Assembly: GCF_002723915.1 (NCBI RefSeq)
Contig: NZ_BEWL01000004.1
Coordinates: forward strand, 1-64,000
DNA: 64,000 nucleotides
Origin: Gluconobacter albidus
GTDB lineage: Bacteria; Pseudomonadota; Alphaproteobacteria; Acetobacterales; Acetobacteraceae
Direction of reading: 5' to 3'
Made by a program: the position numbers and the translations under genes. Under the pieces are notes generated by a model. That model made no database searches and was not told the DNA's origin. It saw nothing but the letters and a program-made list of their open reading frames with translations. This document shows, one piece after another, positions 1-8,983 of the stretch (positions are counted from its first letter, which is position 1; the number at the start of each line of letters is the position of its first letter).

Positions 1-1611
1 GGTGCCCTTCTGGTTGGACAGCCGGGCCAGACGCCGCGTGTGGTCATGACCACGCCGGGCGAGATCACCGCCCTGCACTGGTCTCCGGACAGCCGCCGTC
101 TCGCGCTCGAAATCGACCGTGGCTCCCACAGCCTGATCGCGCTCTGGGACGTCAGAAACAGCAGCGCCGCACCCATGTTCCTGCCCGCCGCACTGGGCCA
201 CGACCAGAACGCGACCTTCTCGCCAGACGGCCGTGCCATTGCCTTCGTCCGGGCCTATCACCCCCTGATGACGGCCGAACGCGGCAAGGGACATTTCTGG
301 TCCCTTCAGGTCTATGACACCGCCTCCGGCGCGGAGCACACGCTCTGGACCGTACCGGAAGGCACGGGAAACCGCTTCTGGGCGCCCGAAGGCATGGACC
401 TGACATGGACCCGCAGCGGGCAGCTCCTGTTCCCCTGGGAAGGCAGCGGCTGGCTGCGCCTCTGCGCCCTCAGCGTCACCGCCTCTGGCTCTGGCTCTGG
501 CTCTGGCTCTGGCGCAACACCACGCTGCCTGACGTCGGATCAGGCCGAAATCGCATCCTATCGTCTGTCAGCGGATGAAACACGCCTGCTCTACACCGCC
601 AATATCGGCGATCCGGATCACTGGCGCGCCTGGTCCCAGCCCCTTGATAACAGCCAGCCCGTAGCCCTCAGCGCACCCAACGAACAGGTTATGGACCTCA
701 CACTGGCGGGACCGGCCATCGCCATGATGGCCACAGGCACAGACCAGCCCGCCCACCCGGTCGTGCTCCAGAACACTGTCCGGCACCTCCCCGTAACCCC
801 CGCCGCCCCGAACGGCTTCACATTCACGCCCCCTCAGGTCGTCCATTTCCGCAGCGAGGACGGCCGCGACATTCACGGACAACTGTTCCTGCCGCCCGCC
901 GGAACACCCGGCCCGCATCCCGCGCTGGTCTTCGTGCATGGCGGCCCCCGCCGCCAGATGCTCCCGGCCTTCAATCCGATGGGCTATTATTCCAATGCCT
1001 ATGCCATGAACCAGTTTCTGGCATCGCGCGGATATGTCGTGCTGGCCGTCAATTACCGCAGCGGCACCGGCTACGGCGTAGACTTCCGGACCGCCCCCGG
1101 AATCGGCCGTGCAGGTGCGAGCGAATACAAAGACGTTCACGCAGCCGGACTGTTCCTGCGCAGCCGCTCCGATGTGGTCCCCGGCAAGATCGGCATCTGG
1201 GGCGGAAGCTGGGGCGGCTATCTGACCGCCCTCGCCCTGGCCCGCAACAGCGACCTGTTCGTAGCCGGTGCAGATTTCCACGGCGTCCATGACATGACGG
1301 AGCCAGATCATTCCGGCCTTTCCCCCGAAGAAAAACAACGGGAAAAGGACAGCGAGTGGCGCTCCTCCCCGATCGCCGACATCGCCCACTGGCGCTCACC
1401 CGTCCTGCTGATCCACGGCGATGACGACTTCAACGTCGAATTCGAACAGTCCGTCCTTCTGGTCCGCATGCTCGTGGAACGGAACATTCCGTTTGAAGAT
1501 CACGTCTTCCCCGGTGAACGCCACGCCTTCCTGCGAACACAGGACTGGTTGCAGGCCTATCTGTGGACGCTGCATTTCCTTGACGCAAAGCTGGACGTCC
1601 AGCCTCACTGA
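1..1611 (+). CDS. S9 family (prolyl oligopeptidase-type) peptidase, 5'-truncated by window edge
   Basis: The reading frame is open from base 1, so the true start lies outside the window; the GTG at 40 is internal. The N-terminal half reads as WD/PD40-like beta-propeller blades (SPDSRRLALEI, FSPDGRAIAFV), the C-terminal half as an alpha/beta hydrolase. The nucleophile is the Ser of GGSWGG (codon 1207-1209), the acid is probably the third Asp of HGDDDFNV (codon 1426-1428) and the base the His of GERHAF (codon 1522-1524). HGGP, the usual oxyanion-side motif, is also present. The family cleaves short peptides, often after Pro or Ala. A Ser-Gly repeat (484-513) interrupts the propeller. No signal peptide can be judged because the start is missing. 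It lies just before a TonB receptor and cell-wall hydrolases, so it could trim imported or wall-derived peptides; this role is inferred. Confidence 0.93.
   Translation, partial: GALLVGQPGQTPRVVMTTPGEITALHWSPDSRRLALEIDRGSHSLIALWDVRNSSAAPMFLPAALGHDQNATFSPDGRAIAFVRAYHPLMTAERGKGHFWSLQVYDTASGAEHTLWTVPEGTGNRFWAPEGMDLTWTRSGQLLFPWEGSGWLRLCALSVTASGSGSGSGSGATPRCLTSDQAEIASYRLSADETRLLYTANIGDPDHWRAWSQPLDNSQPVALSAPNEQVMDLTLAGPAIAMMATGTDQPAHPVVLQNTVRHLPVTPAAPNGFTFTPPQVVHFRSEDGRDIHGQLFLPPAGTPGPHPALVFVHGGPRRQMLPAFNPMGYYSNAYAMNQFLASRGYVVLAVNYRSGTGYGVDFRTAPGIGRAGASEYKDVHAAGLFLRSRSDVVPGKIGIWGGSWGGYLTALALARNSDLFVAGADFHGVHDMTEPDHSGLSPEEKQREKDSEWRSSPIADIAHWRSPVLLIHGDDDFNVEFEQSVLLVRMLVERNIPFEDHVFPGERHAFLRTQDWLQAYLWTLHFLDAKLDVQPH
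484..513 (+). repeat. In-frame hexanucleotide repeat encoding Ser-Gly repeats
   Basis: Four perfect GGCTCT units run from 487 to 510 with partial copies on both sides, giving about five Ser-Gly pairs inside the propeller domain of the S9 peptidase. Each unit is 6 bp, so slippage would change linker length without breaking the frame. Confidence 0.9.
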
Positions 1612-1690
1612 CCTTCCTGCCGGATGGGGCCTCGGAACCACCCCATGCCCCTCATCCGGGAAATGTTGCCCTCATGAAACGTTAGGGGAT

Positions 1691-1772
1691 GGCGCGCACA
1701 TAACTTCGGGTTATATGGCGCGCGCAGTTTCGAAATCGACGCATGCATGACAGACATGCATATTAATTCGAA
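1691..1772. promoter_or_regulatory. Nested inverted repeats upstream of the first TonB receptor
   Basis: The intergenic DNA between the peptidase and the receptor holds three symmetric elements. The first is an imperfect GC/AT hairpin (1691-1725) whose centre is ATAAC-TTCGG-GTTAT (1700-1714). The second is a TTTCGAAA palindrome at 1728-1735, with TTCGAA again at 1767-1772. The third is a perfect 7-bp inverted repeat, ATGCATG-ACAGA-CATGCAT (1743-1761). There is no T-run after the first hairpin, so it is a poor intrinsic terminator and more likely an operator region. The protein that binds is not known. Confidence 0.5.
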
Positions 1773-1817
1773 ACCGAAACATCACCGCCCACCGGCGCTT
1801 ATCGAGGGAACAAGGGT

Positions 1818-4706
1818 ATGACGGCCAGACTGCCCCTGAAGTCTTATTTCCTGTCCTTTGCGGCCCTGTCATCGGGCGCAGCATTCCTGATGCCGCAGCA
1901 GGCCTGCGCAGCCGCAACAGTGACAGATCCCGCCCATTCCAAGGCGGCATCTTCCCAGTCTTCGAAGCCTGCTGCAAGTCACAAAAAGACACAGAAGCAG
2001 ACCGACTCCAACCGGGAAGTCATTACTGTTACGGGCAGTCACATCGCGAACTCGCACATCAAGTCCCCGACCCCCATAAGCTCCCTCAACCAGCAGGAAA
2101 TCCTGAACCAGGCGCCGAGCAATAACCTCGCCGATCTGATCAACCAGATGCCGCAGTTCGCAGGCAGCCAGACGCCCCAGAACTCCGCCTACTCCCTCAG
2201 TGACGGCACAGCCGGCATCAACGCGCTCAACCTGCGCAATCTCGGCCCCGTCCGCTCCCTCGTGCTGATGGATGGCCGCCGGATCACGCCTTCCGCCATC
2301 ACCGGCATCGTCGACATCAACACAATCCCCCAGCAGCTCGTCAAACGCGTGGACGTCGTGACGGGCGGTGCGTCCGCGCAGTACGGCTCCGATGCCGTCG
2401 CAGGTGTCACGAACTTCGTGCTCGACAAAACCTATACGGGCCTGAAAGTCAGCGCGGATTCCGGCATTTCGGACTATGGCGACGGTGAGAACGAACACGC
2501 CGCCATCGCCGGTGGCTTCGGCTTCGCTCACGGAAAAGGCCATGTCCTGCTCAGCGGCGACATCGCCCATCAGGACGGCATTTTCCACGTCTCCCGCAGC
2601 TGGAACGTGAACGGCAGCCGCATCGTCGCCAATCCCGACTATGTCGCAGGAAACGGCCAGCCCTATTACCTCCGCGTCAGCAATGCAGGCACCAACAACG
2701 TCATGCCCGGCGGCATCATCAACGCCTCCACGGGCGGCGTGGCCAACTCCCTGCGCGGGATCTATTTCGGCCCCGGCGGCAGCGTCAATCATTACAACTA
2801 CGGCTCGTTCTCAACGTCCAGTGTCTCGGTCGGCGGCGACCAGAACCTCGCCAACAACAACAAGAACATCGGCCTGGAGCCCCAGAGCGACCGCAAAAAT
2901 CTCTTCGGACGCCTGAGCTATGACGTCGCGCCCTGGATGACCCTGTATGCGGAAGGCGCCTATAACGAGAGCGAATACGTCTACAATTCAGGCCCCCAGT
3001 ATATCAGCTCGGTGTCCCTGAAAGGGACCAACCCCTATCTTGTCGATGCGCTCGGCGCAGCAGCCCTTCAGAACGTCTCAAACGTCACCGTCGGCACGAC
3101 CGCCCTCGACATGCCCTATCGCCGGACCGACAACCTGCGCAACGTCCAGCGTTACACCTTCGGCGGCGAAGGCAATTTCGAGATGTTCGGCAAACGCGCC
3201 TCATGGAGCGCCTATGGCCAGTATGGCGTCACCCATACGCACGAGCAGATCTATAACGTCATGAACACGGCAAAAATCGCCAATGCGACCGACGCCGTGC
3301 GCAACTCCGCCGGACAGATCGTCTGCCGCTCGTCCCTGACCAATCCGGGCAATGGCTGCTCCCCGATCGACTGGCTGGGAACGGGCGTCATGTCTTCCTC
3401 ATCCATCGGATACGTCCTCGACGCCCCGTGGCGCGACCAGCGGTTCCAGGAAATCGTCTCGGGCGTGAACCTCTCAACAATCCCGTTCGCAACATGGGCA
3501 GGCGACGTGAACGTGGCCGTCGGCGGCGAATATCGTGACGAACGCTCTTCAGGATATGTCCCGACCGAATACCAGTCGGGCTGGTCCGTCGGCAATTACC
3601 GCCCGACATTCGGCCATTACAACGTCAAGGAAGCCTATTTCGAAACGGCGGTTCCGCTGGCGAAGGGCCTGTCCTTCAACGGCGCCGTCCGCGGCACGGA
3701 CTACTCGACCTCCGGCTATGTCACGACATGGAAAATCGGCGGCACCTGGCAGCCGGTCCGGGACGTGCTGTTCCGCGCCACGCAGTCGCATGACATCCGC
3801 GCGCCCAACATCAACGAACTCTACAACGCCGGAACGTCCCAGACGACAAGCGTGCTTAATCCGGCAACGGGCCTGACGAACACCGTTCTTGCCACCACAA
3901 CCGGCAACACCAGACTGCGCCCCGAGACGGCCAATACGACCGTCGTCGGCGCTGTCATCACGCCGCGATACGTGCCCGGTATGGCCATCTCGGTCGACTG
4001 GTTCCACACCAAGATCAAGAACGCGATCCAGCAGTTCTATCCGCAGTCCATCATCAATGAATGTTACTCGGGCTACACCACGTTCTGCTCGGCCATCCGC
4101 CCCGACCCGACGGGCACGCGCGATCTCCTGATCAACGCCTCACCCTTCAACTTCGCCAAGCTCGAAACCAGCGGCATCGACATCGACGCCTCCTACACCT
4201 TCCCGCTCCGCCGCCTGCTGCGCGACGCCGACGGCAAGATCACCATCCATGGTCAGGCCACGAACTACCTGAAATATGTCTCGGACTCCGGCGTGGGCTA
4301 TACGGTCGACACATCGGGCGACATCTCTTCCGGCCCGCCGCGCTGGATCTACCGTTTCTCTGCCACCTACAGCACGGCCCGCTACAGCCTCACGGCCATC
4401 GCCCATGGCATCAGCGCAGGCAACTATTCCAACAGCTACATCCAGTGCTCCGGAACATGCCCGGCGTATAACGCCAACTATCCCACGATCAACAACAACC
4501 GCGTCACGGGCATTTTCTACTTCGACATGAACGCGACCTACAATCTGCCGGTCGAGAAAATCGGCAAGATGCAGCTCTTCCTGACCGTCACCAACCTCGC
4601 AAATACATCCCCGATCCTGCTGCCGGAAGGCGGGCTCGAAGCCGACGAAACCTACAGCAACCTGCTGGGCCGGGCCTATCGCGGCGGTATCCGCATGGAG
4701 TTCTGA
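1818..4706 (+). CDS. TonB-dependent receptor
   Basis: A 962-residue outer-membrane receptor that would import a substrate using TonB energy. A signal peptide ends near the Ala-rich stretch QQACAAA, followed by a Lys/Gln/Ser-rich linker. A TonB-box-like EVITVTGSHI sits at about residue 68. The plug domain follows (NLADLINQMPQF, then VRSLVLMDGRRI and VTGGASAQYGSDAVAGVTNFV), then a long beta-barrel ending in an aromatic residue (MEF), as usual for barrel insertion. The start ATG is preceded by a GAGGGAACAAGGG purine-rich stretch. It stands in front of a PBP4-like and a NamZ-like gene but is separated from them by a strong hairpin. The substrate is unknown; muropeptides or amino sugars are a guess from context. 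Confidence 0.95.
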   Translation: MTARLPLKSYFLSFAALSSGAAFLMPQQACAAATVTDPAHSKAASSQSSKPAASHKKTQKQTDSNREVITVTGSHIANSHIKSPTPISSLNQQEILNQAPSNNLADLINQMPQFAGSQTPQNSAYSLSDGTAGINALNLRNLGPVRSLVLMDGRRITPSAITGIVDINTIPQQLVKRVDVVTGGASAQYGSDAVAGVTNFVLDKTYTGLKVSADSGISDYGDGENEHAAIAGGFGFAHGKGHVLLSGDIAHQDGIFHVSRSWNVNGSRIVANPDYVAGNGQPYYLRVSNAGTNNVMPGGIINASTGGVANSLRGIYFGPGGSVNHYNYGSFSTSSVSVGGDQNLANNNKNIGLEPQSDRKNLFGRLSYDVAPWMTLYAEGAYNESEYVYNSGPQYISSVSLKGTNPYLVDALGAAALQNVSNVTVGTTALDMPYRRTDNLRNVQRYTFGGEGNFEMFGKRASWSAYGQYGVTHTHEQIYNVMNTAKIANATDAVRNSAGQIVCRSSLTNPGNGCSPIDWLGTGVMSSSSIGYVLDAPWRDQRFQEIVSGVNLSTIPFATWAGDVNVAVGGEYRDERSSGYVPTEYQSGWSVGNYRPTFGHYNVKEAYFETAVPLAKGLSFNGAVRGTDYSTSGYVTTWKIGGTWQPVRDVLFRATQSHDIRAPNINELYNAGTSQTTSVLNPATGLTNTVLATTTGNTRLRPETANTTVVGAVITPRYVPGMAISVDWFHTKIKNAIQQFYPQSIINECYSGYTTFCSAIRPDPTGTRDLLINASPFNFAKLETSGIDIDASYTFPLRRLLRDADGKITIHGQATNYLKYVSDSGVGYTVDTSGDISSGPPRWIYRFSATYSTARYSLTAIAHGISAGNYSNSYIQCSGTCPAYNANYPTINNNRVTGIFYFDMNATYNLPVEKIGKMQLFLTVTNLANTSPILLPEGGLEADETYSNLLGRAYRGGIRMEF

Positions 4707-4735
4707 GCCAGCCTTTCCGCACCTGACCTGCCTAC

Positions 4736-4768
4736 GAGGCTGCCTGTCTCCCCGACACAGGCAGCCTC
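4736..4768 (+). terminator. Intrinsic terminator after the first TonB receptor
   Basis: A perfect 12-bp stem (GAGGCTGCCTGT at 4736-4747 and its complement at 4757-4768) with a 9-base loop is followed by ATGTCTTTTC. It lies 30 bp after the receptor stop and before the PBP4 gene, so it should separate the two transcripts. Confidence 0.8.
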
Positions 4769-4808
4769 ATGTCTTTTCAGCTTCCAATCCCACTCAGCCA
4801 GGGCCTTC

Positions 4809-6323
4809 ATGCATCAGATGTCCAGTTATCTTCCGCAGCGTTTGCCCCGGCTCTTCCACAAGCTGCTCTCCCGCACCGCCGCCGGACTGCCCGTCCTCCT
4901 GAGCGCCTGCGCCGTCCAGAGCACCCCGCCCCCGCTCGGCCAGCATGCCCTTGCGAAGCAACTCTCTCCCATCCTGCAACCCTCGCAGGATCAGGGCGTC
5001 CGATGGGGCATCGTCATTGCCACCCGGGACGGAAAAATCCTGTTCTCCCGCAACGCCAGCGGACGCTTCATCCCGGCCTCGAACACCAAACTGTTCACAA
5101 CAGCCGCCGCCATGGCCGAGCTTGCAGAACTGGACCACGCGGCAGCCGCACACCCCACAACGCTCCTGCTCGCCCGCCGCCAACACGGAGCACCGGACCT
5201 CATCCTGCGCGGCTCGGGCGATGCCGTCCTGTCCGATGACGCTGCCTGCAAAACCGACTGCCTGAAAACACTGGCAGATGCCGTCTCCGCGAAGGGCCTC
5301 AGACATATCCACGCCATCATCGCCGATGACCGGCTTTTCGCCGACGAACGCTGGGGCGACGGATGGAGCTGGAACAACCTCCCAACCCAGTGGGGCACCG
5401 CCGTCTCGGCCTTGACGCTGAACGACAACACCGCCGAACTGACCGTCCAGCCCGGAACCCATCCCGGCGACCACCCAACCGCCCACTGGTCAGCACCTGA
5501 AGAAGGACTGTCCCTGCTCAATCAGGCCCTGACGGTCCCGGACGGCAAACCCGGACTGAGCCTTGAAAAGAGGCCCGGCGACAACCGCGTCGTTCTGACA
5601 GGAACACTCCCGCTCACCGCCCCCGTCCAGACACTGAAAATCGGTCTGGACGACCCGGCCCTCTCAACCGCCCGTCACTTCAGATCCCTGCTGCGCGACG
5701 CAGGCATCCGGGTGCAGACGGTGCAGGTCCGACACCGTCTGACGAAAACCACCTCTGATACGCCCACACCAGACGCAAGCATCCTCGCCACCCTGCCCGC
5801 CCCGGATCTGAAAGACGACATCCGTCACCTGCTCAAAGTCAGCCAGAACCTCCATGCCGAACTCATTCTGCGCCGTCTGGCGCTCGTGCACGGAAACGGT
5901 TCAGTCGAGGACGGCCTCGCGGAACGCAGCACGGTTCTGACTGCTCTGGGCCTGTCTGCCGCAGGCATCGCGCTTTACGACGGCTCGGGAATGTCTCCCT
6001 ACAACCGCGTCACACCCCGGAGTGTCATCCAGCTTCTCCGTCTCGCGGACCAACAGCCCTGGGGCAAAGACTGGCGCGACGACCTTCCTCTCGCAGCACA
6101 GGATGGAACGCTGGCGCACCGCTTCATCGGCACCCCCGTCGCCGATCATCTGCACGCAAAAACCGGCACCCTCGCCGCCACGCATTCCCTGTCCGGCTAT
6201 CTTCGAACCACGCGCGGCCAGACGCTCCTGATCGCCATCTTCGCAAACGACATCCCGGACGACCTGCCGCATCCGACCAGAATCATGGATGATCTCGTCA
6301 CCGCCGTCGCCAAAGCCGAATAG
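4809..6323 (+). CDS. dacB: D-alanyl-D-alanine carboxypeptidase/endopeptidase, PBP4 type (peptidase S13), lipoprotein
   Basis: A 504-residue penicillin-binding protein of the low-molecular-weight class C. It should remove terminal D-Ala from, or cut D-Ala-meso-DAP cross-links in, peptidoglycan in the periplasm. The three active-site boxes are present: S91-N-T-K94, the SxN-type box in DGSGMSPYN, and K451-T-G. The N-terminus has a lipobox, LLSAC with Cys34, so it is probably a lipoprotein; many PBP4 proteins are not. An alternative ATG lies three codons in. It is 38 bp before the NamZ-like gene on the same strand and likely shares a transcript with it. Together they could turn cross-linked wall into monomers and then release MurNAc. 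Confidence 0.93.
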   Translation: MHQMSSYLPQRLPRLFHKLLSRTAAGLPVLLSACAVQSTPPPLGQHALAKQLSPILQPSQDQGVRWGIVIATRDGKILFSRNASGRFIPASNTKLFTTAAAMAELAELDHAAAAHPTTLLLARRQHGAPDLILRGSGDAVLSDDAACKTDCLKTLADAVSAKGLRHIHAIIADDRLFADERWGDGWSWNNLPTQWGTAVSALTLNDNTAELTVQPGTHPGDHPTAHWSAPEEGLSLLNQALTVPDGKPGLSLEKRPGDNRVVLTGTLPLTAPVQTLKIGLDDPALSTARHFRSLLRDAGIRVQTVQVRHRLTKTTSDTPTPDASILATLPAPDLKDDIRHLLKVSQNLHAELILRRLALVHGNGSVEDGLAERSTVLTALGLSAAGIALYDGSGMSPYNRVTPRSVIQLLRLADQQPWGKDWRDDLPLAAQDGTLAHRFIGTPVADHLHAKTGTLAATHSLSGYLRTTRGQTLLIAIFANDIPDDLPHPTRIMDDLVTAVAKAE

Positions 6324-6361
6324 TGCAAGTCGCGTAACAAATTCCCGGGATCCCGTCTCAC

Positions 6362-7660
6362 ATGCCCCACTCTCCTTCCGCGCCTCCTGCCCGGAAAACG
6401 TCCCTCGGCCGCCGCACCTTCATGGGCCTGTGCGCGGGAACTGCAGCCACATCATGGGCAACCGCTTCGGGACTGGGCACCGGATGTCTCTCTCCAGCCA
6501 AAGTCCGAACCGGCTACGACGTCCTCGAAGCCGATGGTTATCAGGCCCTTAAAGGCCGGAAACTGGGCCTGATCGCCAACCCCACAAGCGTGGACCCTCA
6601 TCTGCGCCACATCGCAGACCGTCTGCACGCCGCCCCGGGCGTCAACCTGAAAGCCATTTTCGGACCGGAACACGGATTTCGCGGATCGGCACAGGCGGGT
6701 CATGCCGAAACGAAAAGCATCGACCCCCGCACCGGCATCCCCGTCTATGACATGTACACGCTCTCCGGCCCGAAGCTGGATGCGCTTCTGAAATCTGCGG
6801 ATATCGACCTTCTCGTCTTCGACATTCAGGATATCGGCGCCCGGTTCTACACCTATATCTGGTCCATGTTCGACGCCCTCGCCGCCTGCGCCCGCTGCGG
6901 CATCGCGTTCATGGTGATGGACAGACCCAACCCCATCACGGGCCTGCATCCCAGCGGCCCCAGCCTCGACCCGGCCTTTTCTTCATTCGTGGGCAGGGTT
7001 CCGCTTCTTCTGCGACACGGCATGACCGTGGGCGAACTCGCACGCCTGTTCAACAGCCAGTTCGTGCCCCAACAGGCAGGACGTCCCGCCCAACTCAGCG
7101 TCATTCCCATGAGCGGCTGGCGGCGGGACCTGTATCTGGACGAAACCGATCTCGTCTGGGTGCCCCCAAGCCCCAACATGCCCGACATAACCACAGCCCT
7201 CGCCTATCCGGGGACCTGCCTGTTCGAAGGCACAACCCTCTCGGTCGGCCGCGGGACGGCATCGCCCTTCCTCACACTCGGCGCGCCCGATCTGGACGCG
7301 ACCCGCTGGGTAGACAGCCTCAACGACGCCGCCCTGCCGGGATGCATGTTTCGCGAAGACTGGTTCACACCTACAGCGGACGTCGCGAAAGGCCAGCTAT
7401 GCCACGGGCTTCAGCTCGCCATCACGGACCGAAAATCCTTCGATCCATTGCTGACAGGCATAACCCTGCTTCAAAGCGTCCTGAAAATATCGGACCGCCC
7501 GATCTGGAGAAAATCCGGCGCAACCTTCGACATCCTCGCCGGCAGCAACACCCTGCGCCAGCAGCTTTCCCGGAACGTGTCAGTCACCGAGATCATGGCA
7601 GGCTGGAAACCGGATGAAGCAGCCTTCACCCGGCAACGCCGCCCCTTCCTGCTCTACTGA
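6362..7660 (+). CDS. DUF1343 protein, NamZ-like exo-beta-N-acetylmuramidase candidate, Tat-exported
   Basis: A 432-residue protein of the YbbC/DUF1343 family; the Bacillus subtilis member NamZ is an exo-acting beta-N-acetylmuramidase that releases MurNAc from non-reducing ends. Conserved blocks are KLGLIANPTSVD, then FGPEHGFRG (Glu103, His104) and VFDIQDIGARFYTYIW (from about residue 152). The N-terminus has a twin-arginine signal (GRRTFMG followed by a short hydrophobic segment), so it should be exported folded to the periplasm. The small CLSP motif after the signal could even be a lipobox, but LGTGC is a weak match. It follows the PBP4 gene by 38 bp and is convergent with a permease-kinase pair that could take up and phosphorylate the released sugar. 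Activity is inferred from the family. Confidence 0.9.
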   Translation: MPHSPSAPPARKTSLGRRTFMGLCAGTAATSWATASGLGTGCLSPAKVRTGYDVLEADGYQALKGRKLGLIANPTSVDPHLRHIADRLHAAPGVNLKAIFGPEHGFRGSAQAGHAETKSIDPRTGIPVYDMYTLSGPKLDALLKSADIDLLVFDIQDIGARFYTYIWSMFDALAACARCGIAFMVMDRPNPITGLHPSGPSLDPAFSSFVGRVPLLLRHGMTVGELARLFNSQFVPQQAGRPAQLSVIPMSGWRRDLYLDETDLVWVPPSPNMPDITTALAYPGTCLFEGTTLSVGRGTASPFLTLGAPDLDATRWVDSLNDAALPGCMFREDWFTPTADVAKGQLCHGLQLAITDRKSFDPLLTGITLLQSVLKISDRPIWRKSGATFDILAGSNTLRQQLSRNVSVTEIMAGWKPDEAAFTRQRRPFLLY

Positions 7661-7693
7661 CGCCACGCCTCCCCCAACGGTCTTCACGACGCC

Positions 7694-8983
7694 TTATCGC
7701 CCCTGATCCAGTGGCAGAAGCCCGGTCCGCCCATACCGCCGGGCATATAGCAGCAGCGCCAGATAAGACGGCAGAACCAGCAGGGCGAACATGCCCTGAA
7801 AGCCGACGAACGGCTTGAGAAGGACATAAATCTGCGGAATGATCGCCCCGCCACTATACGCCATGACCAGCAGTGCGGATGCGAGCGGCGTCCACGCCCC
7901 CGCACCCCGGATGGCGATCGGGAAAATCGAGGGCATCAGCATGGCATTGGCCGCCCCCAGCAGCGCCACGCACAGAACCGAAACATATCCCTGCGTCAGA
8001 AACGCCGCGACCGTCAGCCCACCTCCCAGCAGACAGGCCAGTTCCATGAGCCGCTCCTGCGTCACGAGCCGCGGCACGACCAGAAACCCGAGAATATATC
8101 CCCCCAGCATTCCGGCCAGCGTCAGGGACGTGAAAAAGCGTGTCTGGCTCAGCGGCAGGCCAAAACCCTGCCCATAGGTCCCAATGGCGTCCCCGGCCAT
8201 GACCTCCACGCCGACATACAAAAACATCACGATAATCCCGAACACCAGATGCGGCCGGAAAATACGCCGGCTCCCCTCCAGAGGTCCCGGCAGGGCTGGC
8301 GCCTGCAAATCCGGAAGCGGGCAGAGCGCCACGCCGATGGCCGTCAGCAGCAGAACAACCGCCATCGTCATGTAAGGCGCGTAAATCGCATGCACGAATC
8401 CCGACAGAAGCGCGTTGCGCGCCACAGGGTCCGTCGTCTCCTGCGCCCGCTGGGACAGCGTCCCAATATCGCCCATCACCACGGTCGCCAGAACGATCGG
8501 GGCCAGAATTCCCGCGCATTTGTTGCACACCCCCATGATGGCGATGCGCTGCGACGCCCGCTCGGACGGCCCCAGCAGACTGACCAGCGGGTTGATGACC
8601 ACCTGCATCAGGGACAGCCCCGCCCCCATCACCAGCAACCCGGTCAGGGCCCCCCCATAAAGACGCATGGCAATGAACTGCCCGAACAGCGCCACGCCCG
8701 CCGCACACAACACGAGCGAAACAGCCAGCCCCCTGCGCAGACCCAGCTTCCGCGCCAGAAAAGACGCAGGCAGGGAAAACAGGAAATACGAAAAATAGAA
8801 CACCATCGGCACGAGAAAGGCGCTCGTATCGCTCAGATCGAACGCCACGCGCACGAACGAAATCAGCGGACCGTTCATCCAGGTTACAAAACCCATGATG
8901 AAGAAAATGGCCGCCGCCACACCCAGCGGCGCCAGTCCATAATCCCCGGTCAGCCCCCTGCCGGACTGGACAGGAGCCGTCAC
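7694..8983 (-). CDS. MFS sugar permease, FucP/GluP (FHS) family; possible amino sugar (MurNAc) importer
   Basis: A 429-residue polytopic inner-membrane protein with about 12 hydrophobic segments. The N-terminal GVAAAIFFIMGFVTWMNGPL and the later MQVVINPLVSLLGP match the fucose:H+ symporter/glucose-galactose permease group. The start is GTG at 8983, whose GTGA overlaps the stop of the upstream kinase gene, so translation is coupled. Permeases of this group paired with an amino sugar kinase are known for MurNAc use in Tannerella (MurT with MurK). Here the pair faces a NamZ-like gene, which supports a similar role. Fucose, GlcNAc or another hexose remains possible. Confidence 0.88.
   Translation of the reverse strand: MTAPVQSGRGLTGDYGLAPLGVAAAIFFIMGFVTWMNGPLISFVRVAFDLSDTSAFLVPMVFYFSYFLFSLPASFLARKLGLRRGLAVSLVLCAAGVALFGQFIAMRLYGGALTGLLVMGAGLSLMQVVINPLVSLLGPSERASQRIAIMGVCNKCAGILAPIVLATVVMGDIGTLSQRAQETTDPVARNALLSGFVHAIYAPYMTMAVVLLLTAIGVALCPLPDLQAPALPGPLEGSRRIFRPHLVFGIIVMFLYVGVEVMAGDAIGTYGQGFGLPLSQTRFFTSLTLAGMLGGYILGFLVVPRLVTQERLMELACLLGGGLTVAAFLTQGYVSVLCVALLGAANAMLMPSIFPIAIRGAGAWTPLASALLVMAYSGGAIIPQIYVLLKPFVGFQGMFALLVLPSYLALLLYARRYGRTGLLPLDQGR

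Noticed and set aside
1691-1725. Hairpin as an intrinsic terminator of the S9 peptidase
   Set aside because: No T-run on the downstream side and an imperfect stem; an operator role is more likely.
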